A stretch of DNA of 64,000 nt from Chitinophaga ginsengisoli. GTDB taxonomy: Bacteria > Bacteroidota > Bacteroidia > Chitinophagales > Chitinophagaceae. Both the position numbers and the translations under genes were made by a program. The stretch lies in NCBI RefSeq assembly GCF_003014595.1, contig NZ_PYGK01000005.1:248001-312000 (forward strand). Direction: 5' to 3'. Below, piece after piece: positions 34,604 through 44,095 of the stretch. The notes beneath the pieces are model-generated. The model searched no databases, was not told the DNA's origin, and saw nothing but the letters and a program-made list of their open reading frames with translations. Each line of letters starts with the position of its first letter. Within the stretch, counting starts at the first letter, position 1.

Positions 34604-35920
34604 ATGCGAGTAAAAGTTTTTAATCAGTTATCTAATAATCCGAAGTACGCCAAAACATTAGAGTGGGTTAAACTGGTTACCATGACCGGTTTTGCCCAGG
34701 TGTTTGTACAGGCTATCAGTCTTGTGAGTGGTATCCTTGTGATACGTATGCTGGAACCCGAAGAGTACGCGTTGTATACCCTTGGCAATACCATGCTGGG
34801 TACGATGACGGTACTGGCTGACGGGGGTATCTCTACCGGGGTCATGTCGCAGGGAGGGAAGGTCTGGCTGGACCGTACCAAATTGGGTACCGTTATGGCC
34901 ACTGGAATGGATCTGAGGCGGAAATTCGCCGTAGGCAGTTTGCTGGTATCCGTACCGGTACTGCTTTATCTGATGCGGCATCACAATGCCAGCTGGCTGA
35001 TGTCCGTCCTGATCATCCTCTCGCTTATTCCATCCTTCTTTATGGCCTTGTCGGGCACCTTGCTGCAGATAGCGCCTAAGCTGAGACAGGATATTGGTCC
35101 GCTGCAAAGGAATTCGGTCATACTGAATGTTGGCAGGCTGGTATTACTCGCGCTGACCATTTTTATTTTCCCATGGGCGTTTGTCGCCATCCTGGCTGCA
35201 GGTCTTCCGCAGATATGGGGCAACTTCAATCTCCGGAAGATCTCTGCCGGTTATGCAGACTGGCATCAGAAGCCGGATCCACAGGTCCGCACAGAGATCC
35301 TGAAGATGGTGAGAAGATTGCTGCCGATGGGTATTTATACATGTCTTTCGGGACAGATCACCATCTGGCTGATCTCCATCTTCGGAACTACAAGAGGAGT
35401 AGCGCAACTGGGCGCGTTGGATAGGCTATCGATGGCGCTTAGCTTTATTACGATATTATTTGGTACCCTTATCTTACCGAGGTTTTCCCGGTTGCCGAAT
35501 AACTCAGGTCTGTTATTGCGGCGTTTCTTACAGATCCAGGCAGGGCTGCTTGCTATGAGCGCCTGTATCATTCTGACTGTCTGGTTGTTCTCTACACAGA
35601 TCCTGATGATCCTCGGGCCCAATTATTCCGGGCTGACAAAAGAGGTGGTGCTGAAGATTGTTATCAGTTGCCTCGGGATTATCTCTACTTCCACTTTTTC
35701 TCTTTTTACAAGCAGAAGCTGGGCTATCAATCCATTCATTTCAATTCCTGTTAGTGTTGCCTCGATAGCGTTGGGTGTAACATTCATTGATGTGTCTTCC
35801 CTGGGAGGGGTATTGACGTTAAATATCATGATACAACTGATCCAGGTAACGATGAACGTTACTTATACGCTGATCAAGATCCGCAGGACTAACAACTCAA
35901 CATTACCTACAGAAATTTAA
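34604..35920 (+). CDS. Wzx-type oligosaccharide flippase (MOP superfamily)
   Basis: A 438-residue protein with about twelve membrane segments, matching the polysaccharide-biosynthesis (MATE/MOP) flippase family: 'AQVFVQAISLVSGILVIRML' at the N-terminus, 'YTLGNTMLGTMTVLADGGIS' next and a Gly/Leu-rich C-terminal half. It should flip the undecaprenyl-linked repeat unit across the inner membrane before polymerisation. The ATG at 34604 was chosen; a TTG at 34589 would add five residues. It is followed 12 bases later by the pyruvyltransferase gene. Confidence 0.85.
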   Translation: MRVKVFNQLSNNPKYAKTLEWVKLVTMTGFAQVFVQAISLVSGILVIRMLEPEEYALYTLGNTMLGTMTVLADGGISTGVMSQGGKVWLDRTKLGTVMATGMDLRRKFAVGSLLVSVPVLLYLMRHHNASWLMSVLIILSLIPSFFMALSGTLLQIAPKLRQDIGPLQRNSVILNVGRLVLLALTIFIFPWAFVAILAAGLPQIWGNFNLRKISAGYADWHQKPDPQVRTEILKMVRRLLPMGIYTCLSGQITIWLISIFGTTRGVAQLGALDRLSMALSFITILFGTLILPRFSRLPNNSGLLLRRFLQIQAGLLAMSACIILTVWLFSTQILMILGPNYSGLTKEVVLKIVISCLGIISTSTFSLFTSRSWAINPFISIPVSVASIALGVTFIDVSSLGGVLTLNIMIQLIQVTMNVTYTLIKIRRTNNSTLPTEI

Positions 35921-35932
35921 TAAGGATATTAT

Positions 35933-36943
35933 ATGAATTATTACTATCAGGTAGAAGGATTACTTCGGAACAATATCGGAGATGTACTTCAGGGAATGGT
36001 CGCTAAAGATCTGTTACCTGAAGGCGCGAAGGTAGCCGACAGGGAAGCGCTGGCTGACCTGGCAAGTAACGAAAAGGGAATGCTGATAGCCAATGGCTGG
36101 TACATGCACTCCTTTAAGAAGTTTCCTGCACCAGATAATATCACACCTGTATATGCAGCTGTACACATCGCTAATTCTGCTTTGCTGGCGGATGCAGGCG
36201 TAAGGGAACATTTCAGAAAACATGCGCCTATCGGTTGCCGCGATACAAAAACATTACAACTGCTGCTGGGCTGGGGCATTCCTGCTTATTATTCCAGCTG
36301 CCTGACCATTACTGCAAAATCCCGCGGTCCTGTTACCAACAATCCTGACGGAGATGTGGTGCTGGTAGATAATGTAGATCATCCGGTACCTGATGCTGTA
36401 TTCAATAAACTGGAAACCTTACTCGGTAAGAAACTGGTAAGGATCTCCCACGATCCACCAGATACATCCGGTGATATCGAATCATATGCCAGGGTTTCCG
36501 AAAAGCATATGGACCACCTGCTGGCCACCTATTGCAAGGCTTCATTGGTACTGACCACCAAGATCCACTGCGCATTGCCATGCCTGGGTATGGGGGCCAA
36601 TGTGAAACTGATCCATCCGAATCCATCTGATCCGCGTCTGGCAACAGTAGCGGAGTTCATCGATATTATTTCCTATAAGGAGATCCTGGAAAGGACCAAC
36701 ATGGACAGCTCTCCTGTGAATAAAGAGGCGCTTGAAAAGAGAAGACAATTCCTGCTGGAGCTGGTGGCCGACTCTATCAAAGAAGGCGCTAATGCTGTAC
36801 AGGCATCCGGTAAAATGAAGTATCGTCTGATCAGGGCTAAAGCTGCGTTGATGGCGAAACTGTATCGCCTGGGCGTCGTATTGTCTTACCGTGTTGGATT
36901 TGCAAAGGATAAGATTGAAAGAGTATATGGCGCAGGCTTCTGA
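35933..36943 (+). CDS. Polysaccharide pyruvyl transferase family protein
   Basis: A 336-residue protein of the PS_pyruv_trans family. It has 'RNNIGDVLQGMVAK' near residue 12 (the family's N-I/F-GD region), 'LIANGWYMHSF' near 50, 'IGCRDTKTLQLLLGWGIPAYYSSC', split here at 'LLL', around 100-122, and 'LVLTTKIHCALPCLGMGANV' near 203-222. It would add a ketal-linked pyruvate from phosphoenolpyruvate to a sugar of the repeat, adding negative charge. Its 3' end overlaps the next glycosyltransferase gene by 17 bases. Confidence 0.85.
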   Translation: MNYYYQVEGLLRNNIGDVLQGMVAKDLLPEGAKVADREALADLASNEKGMLIANGWYMHSFKKFPAPDNITPVYAAVHIANSALLADAGVREHFRKHAPIGCRDTKTLQLLLGWGIPAYYSSCLTITAKSRGPVTNNPDGDVVLVDNVDHPVPDAVFNKLETLLGKKLVRISHDPPDTSGDIESYARVSEKHMDHLLATYCKASLVLTTKIHCALPCLGMGANVKLIHPNPSDPRLATVAEFIDIISYKEILERTNMDSSPVNKEALEKRRQFLLELVADSIKEGANAVQASGKMKYRLIRAKAALMAKLYRLGVVLSYRVGFAKDKIERVYGAGF

Positions 36944-38021
36944 TAAAAAAAGGATACTGGTCTATACTACCCAGTTGATGGAAACAGGGGGGATAGAAAG
37001 TCACCTGCAGGAGTTTTGCAGGCAGATGGCAGCAGCAGGTAATGAAATAGACCTGGTGGTGCTGAATGCTGCTATGACACCTGAAACAGAAGCATTCTAC
37101 AAACGTACCTGCCGTTGGGTGTACTTCGGTAAACATGGACGTTCCTATAAGCGTTTACTGTGGATGTTGCAACTGGGTATTAAACTGCGTAGCAACCGTC
37201 AGTATGATGCCGTATATACTAACGGACAGGGAGAAAGCATTTGGTTATTTTCCCGTATGCTGCCTGCCTACAACAAGTGGGTACATCATCACCATACTTC
37301 CGGCGACGCGAAAGATCAGGCTACCTGGGGTGCGAAATACAGGAAGACATTGCAGGCCGCAAATACCATTGTTGCCTGCTCCTTCAGGAATGCCGGTGAT
37401 ATGAAGGTGGTATTAAACCGCCAGATAGACGTGATACCGGTATTTTCCAGGAATGTGGAAGTACCTTTTACAGAAGGTCCGGCAGGCAAACTACGGTTTG
37501 GTTATTATGGTCGCCTGATCCCTGAAAAAGGGATCGATCTGATTTGCCGGATGAGTGAAGATGCAGATCTGAAAGATATAGAGTTTCATCTCTGGGGGGA
37601 AGGAAAACAATATCCTGCGGGATATTTTGACCGTTATCCCAATGTACGTTTTCATGGTCCTTTTGCGGGCGAGGACGGCTTAAAAAAGGCGATAGCGCAA
37701 CTGGATGTATACCTGTTGTTGTCTACACACCCCGAAGGGCTGCCTGTGAGCCTGCTGGAGGCGATGAGTGCAGGACTTCCCTGGCTGGCAACCGACAGGG
37801 GAGGCATTCCGGACATCGCTTGTGACCCGCAGGCAACACGCGTAATACCAGCCGGTTCTTCTTATGAAGAGTCAAAAGCGGCTGTAATGACCTTTGCGAA
37901 AGATATCAGGAGTGGCCTGGTAACAAAAACGGCCCAGAAAGAATTGTATGCGCACAGGTTCTCTGCAGCAGCATTACGTCTGGCCTGGGGCGATATACTT
38001 GGATTACATAAGCAAAACTAA
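36927..38021 (+). CDS. Glycosyltransferase family 4 protein
   Basis: A 364-residue GT-B enzyme. The N-terminal domain starts 'RILVYTTQLMETGGIESHL', and the nucleotide-binding half has 'GYYGRLIPEKGIDLICRMSE' near 190 and 'THPEGLPVSLLEAMSAGLPW' near 275, the EX7E-type GT4 motif. The ATG at 36927 lies inside the pyruvyltransferase gene (17-base overlap), which indicates translational coupling; a TTG at 36891 would add twelve residues copied from the other frame. Sugar specificity cannot be told. It probably adds one residue of the repeat unit at the cytoplasmic face. Confidence 0.88.
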   Translation: MAQASDKKRILVYTTQLMETGGIESHLQEFCRQMAAAGNEIDLVVLNAAMTPETEAFYKRTCRWVYFGKHGRSYKRLLWMLQLGIKLRSNRQYDAVYTNGQGESIWLFSRMLPAYNKWVHHHHTSGDAKDQATWGAKYRKTLQAANTIVACSFRNAGDMKVVLNRQIDVIPVFSRNVEVPFTEGPAGKLRFGYYGRLIPEKGIDLICRMSEDADLKDIEFHLWGEGKQYPAGYFDRYPNVRFHGPFAGEDGLKKAIAQLDVYLLLSTHPEGLPVSLLEAMSAGLPWLATDRGGIPDIACDPQATRVIPAGSSYEESKAAVMTFAKDIRSGLVTKTAQKELYAHRFSAAALRLAWGDILGLHKQN

Positions 38022-38023
38022 GA

Positions 38024-39253
38024 ATGGTCATCATATCTCATCCTACAGGCAATGCGAATGTCAGAGCTGCGGTAGCGGGGCTGGCAGATGCAGATATCCT
38101 GTCTGAGTTTCATACGGCAATTGCTTCATTTCCGGGGAGCACACTGGACCGCCTCGGCGGAATAGGCCCCCTGTCAGAGATCAGGCGTCGCGGTTTCGAA
38201 GCCCGTTTGCAGCCTTTTACCAAAACCTGGCCCTGGTTTGAACTGGGCCGCCTGGTGGCAGCAAAGGCCGGGTTAAAAAGCCTGGTAAGACATGAGAAAG
38301 GCATGTTCTCAGTAGATGCGGTGTATCATAACATGGACAGACGGCTCACCAACCGCCTGAACAAAGTAGCCCGTGAAGTGAACGCTGTATATGCTTATGA
38401 AGATGGGGCTATGTTTACTTTCCGTGAAGCAACCCGCCTGGGACTAAAATGTCTGTACGACCTGCCTATCGGTTACTGGCGTACTTCCAGGCATCTGCTG
38501 GGCATTGAAAGGGAACGCTGGCCGGAATGGAAGAATACCCTGATAGGATTTAATGCTTCACAGGCAAAACTGGACAGGAAGGATGAGGAGCTGAAACTGG
38601 CTAACAGGATCTTTGTAGCGAGCAGTTTTACCGCGAAGACACTGAATGATTATCCCGGCAAACTGGCGCCGGTAGATGTGATACCTTATGGTTTCCCGGC
38701 TGTTACAGGCAGCAGGGATTATGAGAAGATCTCTGGCCGTCCGCTGAAGTTATTGTTCGTCGGAGGGCTGTCTCAACGTAAAGGTATCGCTGATCTCTTT
38801 GCTGCGGTAGAACGATTGGGAAATGCAGTAACGCTGACAGTAGTGGGTAAGAAAGTAACGGAAGATTGTCCGGCGCTGGATGCAGCCCTCACTAAACATA
38901 CCTGGATTCCCAGTATGCCACATGCGGAGATCCTCAAAACGATGAGATCACATGATGTACTGTTGTTCCCATCCCTGTTTGAAGGATTTGGGCTGGTAAT
39001 TACAGAGGCAATGTCGCAGGGCACTCCCGTGATTACGACAGATCGTACGGCAGGTCCGGATCTTATCACACATGGAAAGAACGGTTGGCTGGCAGAAGCC
39101 GGGTCTACTGACGCTTTATACAATGCAATAGCAGCGCTGCTGAATCAGCCGGACAATATACCGGTAGCAGGACTGGCGGCAATGGAGAAAGCCCGCAGCA
39201 GACCATGGCAGGTTTACGGACAGGAGCTGGCGACAGCCATCATACATGCATAA
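38024..39253 (+). CDS. Glycosyltransferase family 4 protein
   Basis: A 409-residue GT4 enzyme. The N-terminal domain is less typical ('VIISHPTGNANVRAAVAGLA'), but the C-terminal donor-binding domain is standard: 'LKLLFVGGLSQRKGIADLF' near 245 and 'LFPSLFEGFGLVITEAMSQG', the E-x7-E motif, near 312-331. The long acceptor-side insert with 'LYDLPIGYWRTSRHLLGIER' near 150 suggests a specific acceptor. It starts two bases after the previous gene's stop. The sugar is unknown. Confidence 0.88.
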   Translation: MVIISHPTGNANVRAAVAGLADADILSEFHTAIASFPGSTLDRLGGIGPLSEIRRRGFEARLQPFTKTWPWFELGRLVAAKAGLKSLVRHEKGMFSVDAVYHNMDRRLTNRLNKVAREVNAVYAYEDGAMFTFREATRLGLKCLYDLPIGYWRTSRHLLGIERERWPEWKNTLIGFNASQAKLDRKDEELKLANRIFVASSFTAKTLNDYPGKLAPVDVIPYGFPAVTGSRDYEKISGRPLKLLFVGGLSQRKGIADLFAAVERLGNAVTLTVVGKKVTEDCPALDAALTKHTWIPSMPHAEILKTMRSHDVLLFPSLFEGFGLVITEAMSQGTPVITTDRTAGPDLITHGKNGWLAEAGSTDALYNAIAALLNQPDNIPVAGLAAMEKARSRPWQVYGQELATAIIHA

Positions 39254-39267
39254 ATGACCCACTAACT

Positions 39268-40461
39268 ATGATTAAAAGGCCAAGACTTGAATTTTTAGAC
39301 GGTATAAGAGGGCTCTGTGCGCTATACGTGGCGTTCTATCACGCGGTGTTCTTTACCGGCAACGGTATTGAAAAAACACAATTCACCGGTGTATTTAAGC
39401 CGCTTACATACCTGCTGGAGTTTGGTCATTATTCCGTTGCAGTGTTCATCGTGTTATCAGGTTTTTGCCTGACGATCCCGGTAGCATTATCAGAGAACAG
39501 GGACCTGCGCGGAGGCTTCAAAACTTATATCAGAAGGCGTGCGCACAGAATATTGCCGCCTTATTATTTCGCATTATTACTTTCATTACTGCTGATATGG
39601 GCACTGCCCTTAATGCAAACCCCGCATGATACTGCATGGGATTCCAAACTACCTGTGAAGCTGGAAAGTATCGTGACACATCTTTTACTGGTGCATAATA
39701 TCCATACGCACTGGATCTTTAAAATAAACGGGCCGCTGTGGAGTGTGGCTACAGAATGGCAAATCTATTTCACCTTCCCGGTATTATTGTTACTGTGGCG
39801 TCGTTATGGGTTAGGAGCAGCAACTGCAGCAGCTGTAGTTGTGGGCATTTTACCTGAACTGGTATTGCCTCACCGCGTTAGCTTCTGGTGGTTACACCCC
39901 TGGTACCTGGGATTGTTTGGTATAGGAATGGCTGCCGCTATCGTTGCTTTTGATACGAGGGGTACAACAGAAAAAGTGAAGCGTCTTGTAGCCAACGGTT
40001 GGATTGTGAGTGGCCTGGTATTGCTGGTAGTAGCCTTACTGGCACTAAGCAAACCATTGAACCTGTCGCTGACCTTTACGGAAGTGATGGTAGGACTGGC
40101 AGTGAGCGCCGTGATAGTATTCTATACACTGAAGGAACATGCTATGCAGGATCGTTCATTGTTGTTACGTTTCCTGAATGGAAAGGTGGCAGTGGGACTC
40201 GGTGCTTTTTCCTATAGTATTTACCTGATCCACAGTCCGATATTGGCTGCGATCAATCTTTATACACTGAATATACAGATGACAGACAACATGCGTTTGC
40301 TATTTATGCTTTTAGTAGCCGTACCAGTGTCTGTATTGTTGGCATATGTGTTTTATTTACTGGTAGAACGCCGTTTCCTGAATATGCCGCCAAAGGCAGC
40401 AGCAACGCCCGCAACACCTGTTATAAATGTTTCCGGAAATTATGAATCAGTCTCCCAATAG
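39268..40461 (+). CDS. Membrane acyltransferase (acyltransferase 3 family)
   Basis: A 397-residue protein with about ten membrane segments. It starts 'RPRLEFLDGIRGLCALYV' and carries the conserved histidine of 'AFYHAVFF' near residue 24, as well as 'GFCLTIPVALSENRDLRGGF', with the 'RRAHRILPPYYFAL' motif near 92. These are hallmarks of the AT3 family that O-acetylates or O-acylates polysaccharides in the inner membrane. The ATG at 39268 is preferred; the frame opens at 39205 inside the previous gene. One of three AT3 genes in the locus. Confidence 0.9.
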   Translation: MIKRPRLEFLDGIRGLCALYVAFYHAVFFTGNGIEKTQFTGVFKPLTYLLEFGHYSVAVFIVLSGFCLTIPVALSENRDLRGGFKTYIRRRAHRILPPYYFALLLSLLLIWALPLMQTPHDTAWDSKLPVKLESIVTHLLLVHNIHTHWIFKINGPLWSVATEWQIYFTFPVLLLLWRRYGLGAATAAAVVVGILPELVLPHRVSFWWLHPWYLGLFGIGMAAAIVAFDTRGTTEKVKRLVANGWIVSGLVLLVVALLALSKPLNLSLTFTEVMVGLAVSAVIVFYTLKEHAMQDRSLLLRFLNGKVAVGLGAFSYSIYLIHSPILAAINLYTLNIQMTDNMRLLFMLLVAVPVSVLLAYVFYLLVERRFLNMPPKAAATPATPVINVSGNYESVSQ

Positions 40462-41845
40462 AAGTCAGGTTGCAGCAGACCGCTTAGCTGAAATAGCAGC
40501 CCTGCGTTATCAGCAGCTCACGGCATTCAACTCAGAGAGGTTGATGCTGCGGCTGAAGCAAGGGGTATGGGCGTACTTTTTACTGTTGTTGTTTGAAGGT
40601 GCGTTACGCCGCTGGATATTACCATTCCTGGCTACGCCATTGCTGGTAGTACGTGACCCGGTGGCGTTGTGGCTGATCATCGTTTGTCTACAGCGGAAGA
40701 TACTCATCCCTGCATATTCACTCTCCCTTATGACAATCATCGGTGTGCTGGGACTCATTGCCGCACTTACGGTGGGGCATGGCAATCCTTTTGTGGCAGC
40801 GTACGGAGCGCGTATTCTCCTGATACACTTCCCAATGATGTTCGTCATAAGGAGCGTCTTTACCCGCAAAGATGTAGTACAGCTGGGAAAGGCCATGGTG
40901 ATGATTGCCATACCGATGGTAGTATTGATCGCAGTACAGTTTTACAGTCCGCAGACGGCCTGGGTGAATAAAGGAGTGGGCGATGCTGAAGGAGGCGCCG
41001 GGTTTAGCGGGGCCTTAGGCTTTTTCCGTCCGCCGGCAACATTTTCATTTACTAATGGAACCACTTTGTTCTTCAGCTTTCTGGCGCCTTTCGTCTTCTA
41101 TTTCTGGCTGAGTAATGAAAAGGTCAATCGCTGGATATTGATCGGGGCCACCGGTGCCTTGTTGATGTCGATACCTCTTTCTATCAGCCGTGCATTGCTT
41201 TTTCAGATTATTATCACGTTGATGTTCTGCCTGTATGCAGGCTCCAGCAACCCTAAATATGCCGGTAGAATGTTTGGAGCGGTGCTCGGTCTGCTGGTGT
41301 TGGTAGCGCTGCTTAGTCAGACAAGTATTGTAGGGGGAGCTATTGAAGCATTTACCGCGCGGTTTGAAAACGCGAATGAGAGTGAAGGTGGAATGGAAGG
41401 TGTATTTCTTGACCGTTACCTGGGCGGGATGCTGGGCGCTTTCTCAGCTACTTCAGATATGCCGCTGTGGGGATATGGTATCGGGATGGGAACGAACGTA
41501 GGTGCAATGCTGCTGACGGGTGGATTTACCTTCCTGATAGCAGAAGGTGAGTGGGGCAGGGCAGTAGGCGAACTGGGACCTATTTTAGGATTAGGGCTGG
41601 TATTTATCCGTATAGGATTGGCCGGCAGCCTGGCATTGGAATCGTTCAAAAAATTGCGCACAGGAGACATCCTTCCCTGGATGTTACTGAGTGACGGTTT
41701 CCTGCTGGTAGCACAGGGAGGATGGGGACAGCCTACCTCACTTGGATTTGCAACACTGGTGGGAGGTCTTTTAATGGCATCATTGCGTGATGATGAAGAA
41801 GAGGAAGTACCGGAAACAGAAGATATGGGAGAGATGGCAGTTTAA
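40442..41845 (+). CDS. Wzy-like polysaccharide polymerase (O-antigen ligase-like membrane protein)
   Basis: A 467-residue protein with about ten to twelve membrane segments and a larger periplasmic loop between about 290 and 375, containing 'ARFENANESEGGMEGVFLDRY' split here at its end, and 'GYGIGMGTNVGAM'. Topology and position fit Wzy or WaaL-type polymerases, whose sequences are poorly conserved. The C-terminal tail is strongly acidic ('RDDEEEEVPETEDMGEM'). The gene overlaps the preceding acyltransferase by 20 bases. With the flippase and the Wzc-type protein, it completes a Wzx/Wzy-dependent pathway. Confidence 0.75.
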   Translation: MNQSPNRSQVAADRLAEIAALRYQQLTAFNSERLMLRLKQGVWAYFLLLLFEGALRRWILPFLATPLLVVRDPVALWLIIVCLQRKILIPAYSLSLMTIIGVLGLIAALTVGHGNPFVAAYGARILLIHFPMMFVIRSVFTRKDVVQLGKAMVMIAIPMVVLIAVQFYSPQTAWVNKGVGDAEGGAGFSGALGFFRPPATFSFTNGTTLFFSFLAPFVFYFWLSNEKVNRWILIGATGALLMSIPLSISRALLFQIIITLMFCLYAGSSNPKYAGRMFGAVLGLLVLVALLSQTSIVGGAIEAFTARFENANESEGGMEGVFLDRYLGGMLGAFSATSDMPLWGYGIGMGTNVGAMLLTGGFTFLIAEGEWGRAVGELGPILGLGLVFIRIGLAGSLALESFKKLRTGDILPWMLLSDGFLLVAQGGWGQPTSLGFATLVGGLLMASLRDDEEEEVPETEDMGEMAV

Positions 41846-41893
41846 CATATTCCGCATACACATAACATAACCACAACAAAAACCGGATTCCTG

Positions 41894-43027
41894 ATGAAAC
41901 ACGATGCCAACCCCGGGAGTAGCAGAATCGTCGTGCTGGACAGCCTGAGAGGGCTTGCCGCCATGATCGTTTGCCTGCATCATTTTTTGTTTATCAATGC
42001 CAACTATCTCCAGGTATATAAAGGACAAACCTGGTATGATATATTGTTCCGGATCTCTGAGTATAATAAAGAAGCGGTGCTGTTCTTCTTTGTTTTATCT
42101 GGCTTCTCTATCGGATTAAGCCTTAAGAATAAAGCACCTGACAGCCCTGAAACGATCAACGAGTATATTTACCGCCGGTTCAAAAGAATATTGCCTGTAT
42201 ATATATTAGCCCTGCTTTTTACATTGATCTCGGGTTTCGTTATGCATCAGGTCAATCTCCCGAACTACAGTGCCTGGAACATGCTGGGGAACATACTTTT
42301 CCTGCAGACGGCGGATATTGTAGAAGGCTCCTGGTTCATTCCCTATGGATTTAACGGCCCCCTATGGTCATTGTCGTTTGAGTTTTTCTTCTATTGCTTC
42401 TTCCCATTGGTATACCTTATCAACCGGAAGTATCTGGGCAAGATCAATATACTGGTGAAATATGCTGTGCTGCTGGTGTTATCTATTGCCGCATTTGCTG
42501 TTAACAAGATCTTCTTTATACCATATTTTGCTTTCTTCAGTTCATTCATTATCTGGTTATCAGGTTACCTGGTATCCAGAACATACCTGAAAGGACATAC
42601 CTATCACTTGTTGTTTACGGGTGTTTTTGCGTGTGGTGTATTGTACCTGACAGCAGGCCGGCATTTTCTCTCCTCTAATACGCTGGCCTTCATTTGTAAG
42701 GGGCTGGTGATGGCTGCCGTATTTTACATGATCACCTTCTTTAGTAAATCGGAAACAGCACAGGCTATTTTTAAATGGCCGGTATGGATCCTGAATAAAA
42801 TATTCAATTATGTAGGGAAGGGCAGCTATGCCACCTATGCCTTACACTACCCCCTGATGCTGATGCTGCGGTATTTTCATGTGAATATGATCGTACAGGT
42901 AGTATTGATCCTTCTTTTCATCATCTTATGTACAACAATAGAGGAAAAGACCATCAGATGGAAGCTCAATATGCTGCGGTTGAATTATACATCATTTTTC
43001 TTCAGAAGGTTTAATCTGGCCAGCTAA
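41894..43027 (+). CDS. Membrane acyltransferase (acyltransferase 3 family)
   Basis: A 377-residue protein with about ten membrane segments. It has 'VVLDSLRGLAAMIVCLHHFLF' near residue 15, including the conserved Arg and His-His, 'FFFVLSGFSIGLSLKNKA' near 58 and 'YRRFKRILPVYILALLFTL' near 95, the usual AT3 motifs. 'FNGPLWSLSFEFFFYCFFPL' near 156 is the family's central segment. It would transfer an acyl group (often acetyl) to a lipid-linked or nascent sugar. It is followed by another AT3 gene of different sequence. Confidence 0.9.
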   Translation: MKHDANPGSSRIVVLDSLRGLAAMIVCLHHFLFINANYLQVYKGQTWYDILFRISEYNKEAVLFFFVLSGFSIGLSLKNKAPDSPETINEYIYRRFKRILPVYILALLFTLISGFVMHQVNLPNYSAWNMLGNILFLQTADIVEGSWFIPYGFNGPLWSLSFEFFFYCFFPLVYLINRKYLGKINILVKYAVLLVLSIAAFAVNKIFFIPYFAFFSSFIIWLSGYLVSRTYLKGHTYHLLFTGVFACGVLYLTAGRHFLSSNTLAFICKGLVMAAVFYMITFFSKSETAQAIFKWPVWILNKIFNYVGKGSYATYALHYPLMLMLRYFHVNMIVQVVLILLFIILCTTIEEKTIRWKLNMLRLNYTSFFFRRFNLAS

Positions 43028-43051
43028 GAGGCCGCCATCCCACTTCATACC

Positions 43052-44071
43052 ATGAGTAATACTACAAATATCTCCAGAATAGGATGGATAGATACCCTGA
43101 AAGGTATCGGTATTTTAACAGTAGTGGCGGGGCATATATTCCCTAACAGCATCGCCAGATACCTGTTCCTTTTTCATATGCCACTATTCTTTTTTATAGG
43201 CGGTTTTTTATTTAAACCTTCTGCCGACTGGAAAGAATATCTGACAAAAAAATCATTTCACTTATTAGTGCCTTATGTGGCATTCCTTTGCCTGATATAC
43301 GTGCCATATGAAATTAAAGAGATACTGACGGGTAAGGAAACAATTGTCAAAGGTCTGGTAAGACCTTTACTGGGAGGCCGCTTCCTGATAGGATGGGTAG
43401 CAGTGTTCTGGTATGTGACCTGTTTCTTCCTGGTACAGCAGGTGATGAATTTCCTCGTGAACAAAGTGAGTAAAAAAATCATTGGATTGTTGATGCTGGT
43501 GAGTCTTGTGATCAGTTATGCCATCAATAGATTTTTACCTCATTTCCCCGGCCTGCCATGGAATGCAGATGTTGTACTGGCTGCGCTGCCCATCTTCTAC
43601 ATGGGCTATCTGTATAAAGGAGTACAGGGCGATCCTGGAAAATATAAATGGGTATGCTTTGTATTGCTGGCGGCTGTAATGGTATTCACTTATTACTATC
43701 CGGCCAATACATATGATATGAAAACAGGTAGCTATGGTATTCCTTTTGTTACGCTGTTCTCCGCGATGGTGGTGGTAATATGCCTGATAGAAATAGCGAA
43801 GACCATAGCGAAGTTCCCTGTTGCCAGCAAGCCATTCAATGAATTTGGTGCAGCGTCGATGATCATTATGTACCTGCATCAACCGATACAGTTCATTACA
43901 TTGGAGCAATTTTCTATTGTGAATCCTGTGGCACGATTTTTTATAGCATTGGCCGTGTCAATGGGAGGGTATTATCTGTTCAACAGTTTTGCGATAGGAC
44001 GTGCGCTTTTTATGGGCTCTCTGCCCGACTTTAATAAAGTGTTCAGGCGGGAAAAGTTAGCGACAGCATAG
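43052..44071 (+). CDS. Membrane acyltransferase (AT3/OafA-like, YcfT type)
   Basis: A 339-residue protein with about ten membrane segments. It begins 'IGWIDTLKGIGILTVVAGHI' and has 'FLFHMPLFFFIGGFLFKP' near 47-64, the pattern of the smaller AT3 subgroup related to fucose- or xylose-O-acetyltransferases. The conserved His is in 'VVAGHIFP'. It has only weak similarity to the two other AT3 genes, so the three are likely to act on different positions. It lies 24 bases after the preceding acyltransferase gene. Confidence 0.85.
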   Translation: MSNTTNISRIGWIDTLKGIGILTVVAGHIFPNSIARYLFLFHMPLFFFIGGFLFKPSADWKEYLTKKSFHLLVPYVAFLCLIYVPYEIKEILTGKETIVKGLVRPLLGGRFLIGWVAVFWYVTCFFLVQQVMNFLVNKVSKKIIGLLMLVSLVISYAINRFLPHFPGLPWNADVVLAALPIFYMGYLYKGVQGDPGKYKWVCFVLLAAVMVFTYYYPANTYDMKTGSYGIPFVTLFSAMVVVICLIEIAKTIAKFPVASKPFNEFGAASMIIMYLHQPIQFITLEQFSIVNPVARFFIALAVSMGGYYLFNSFAIGRALFMGSLPDFNKVFRREKLATA

Positions 44072-44095
44072 TAGATAAATATTGAGACTATATAT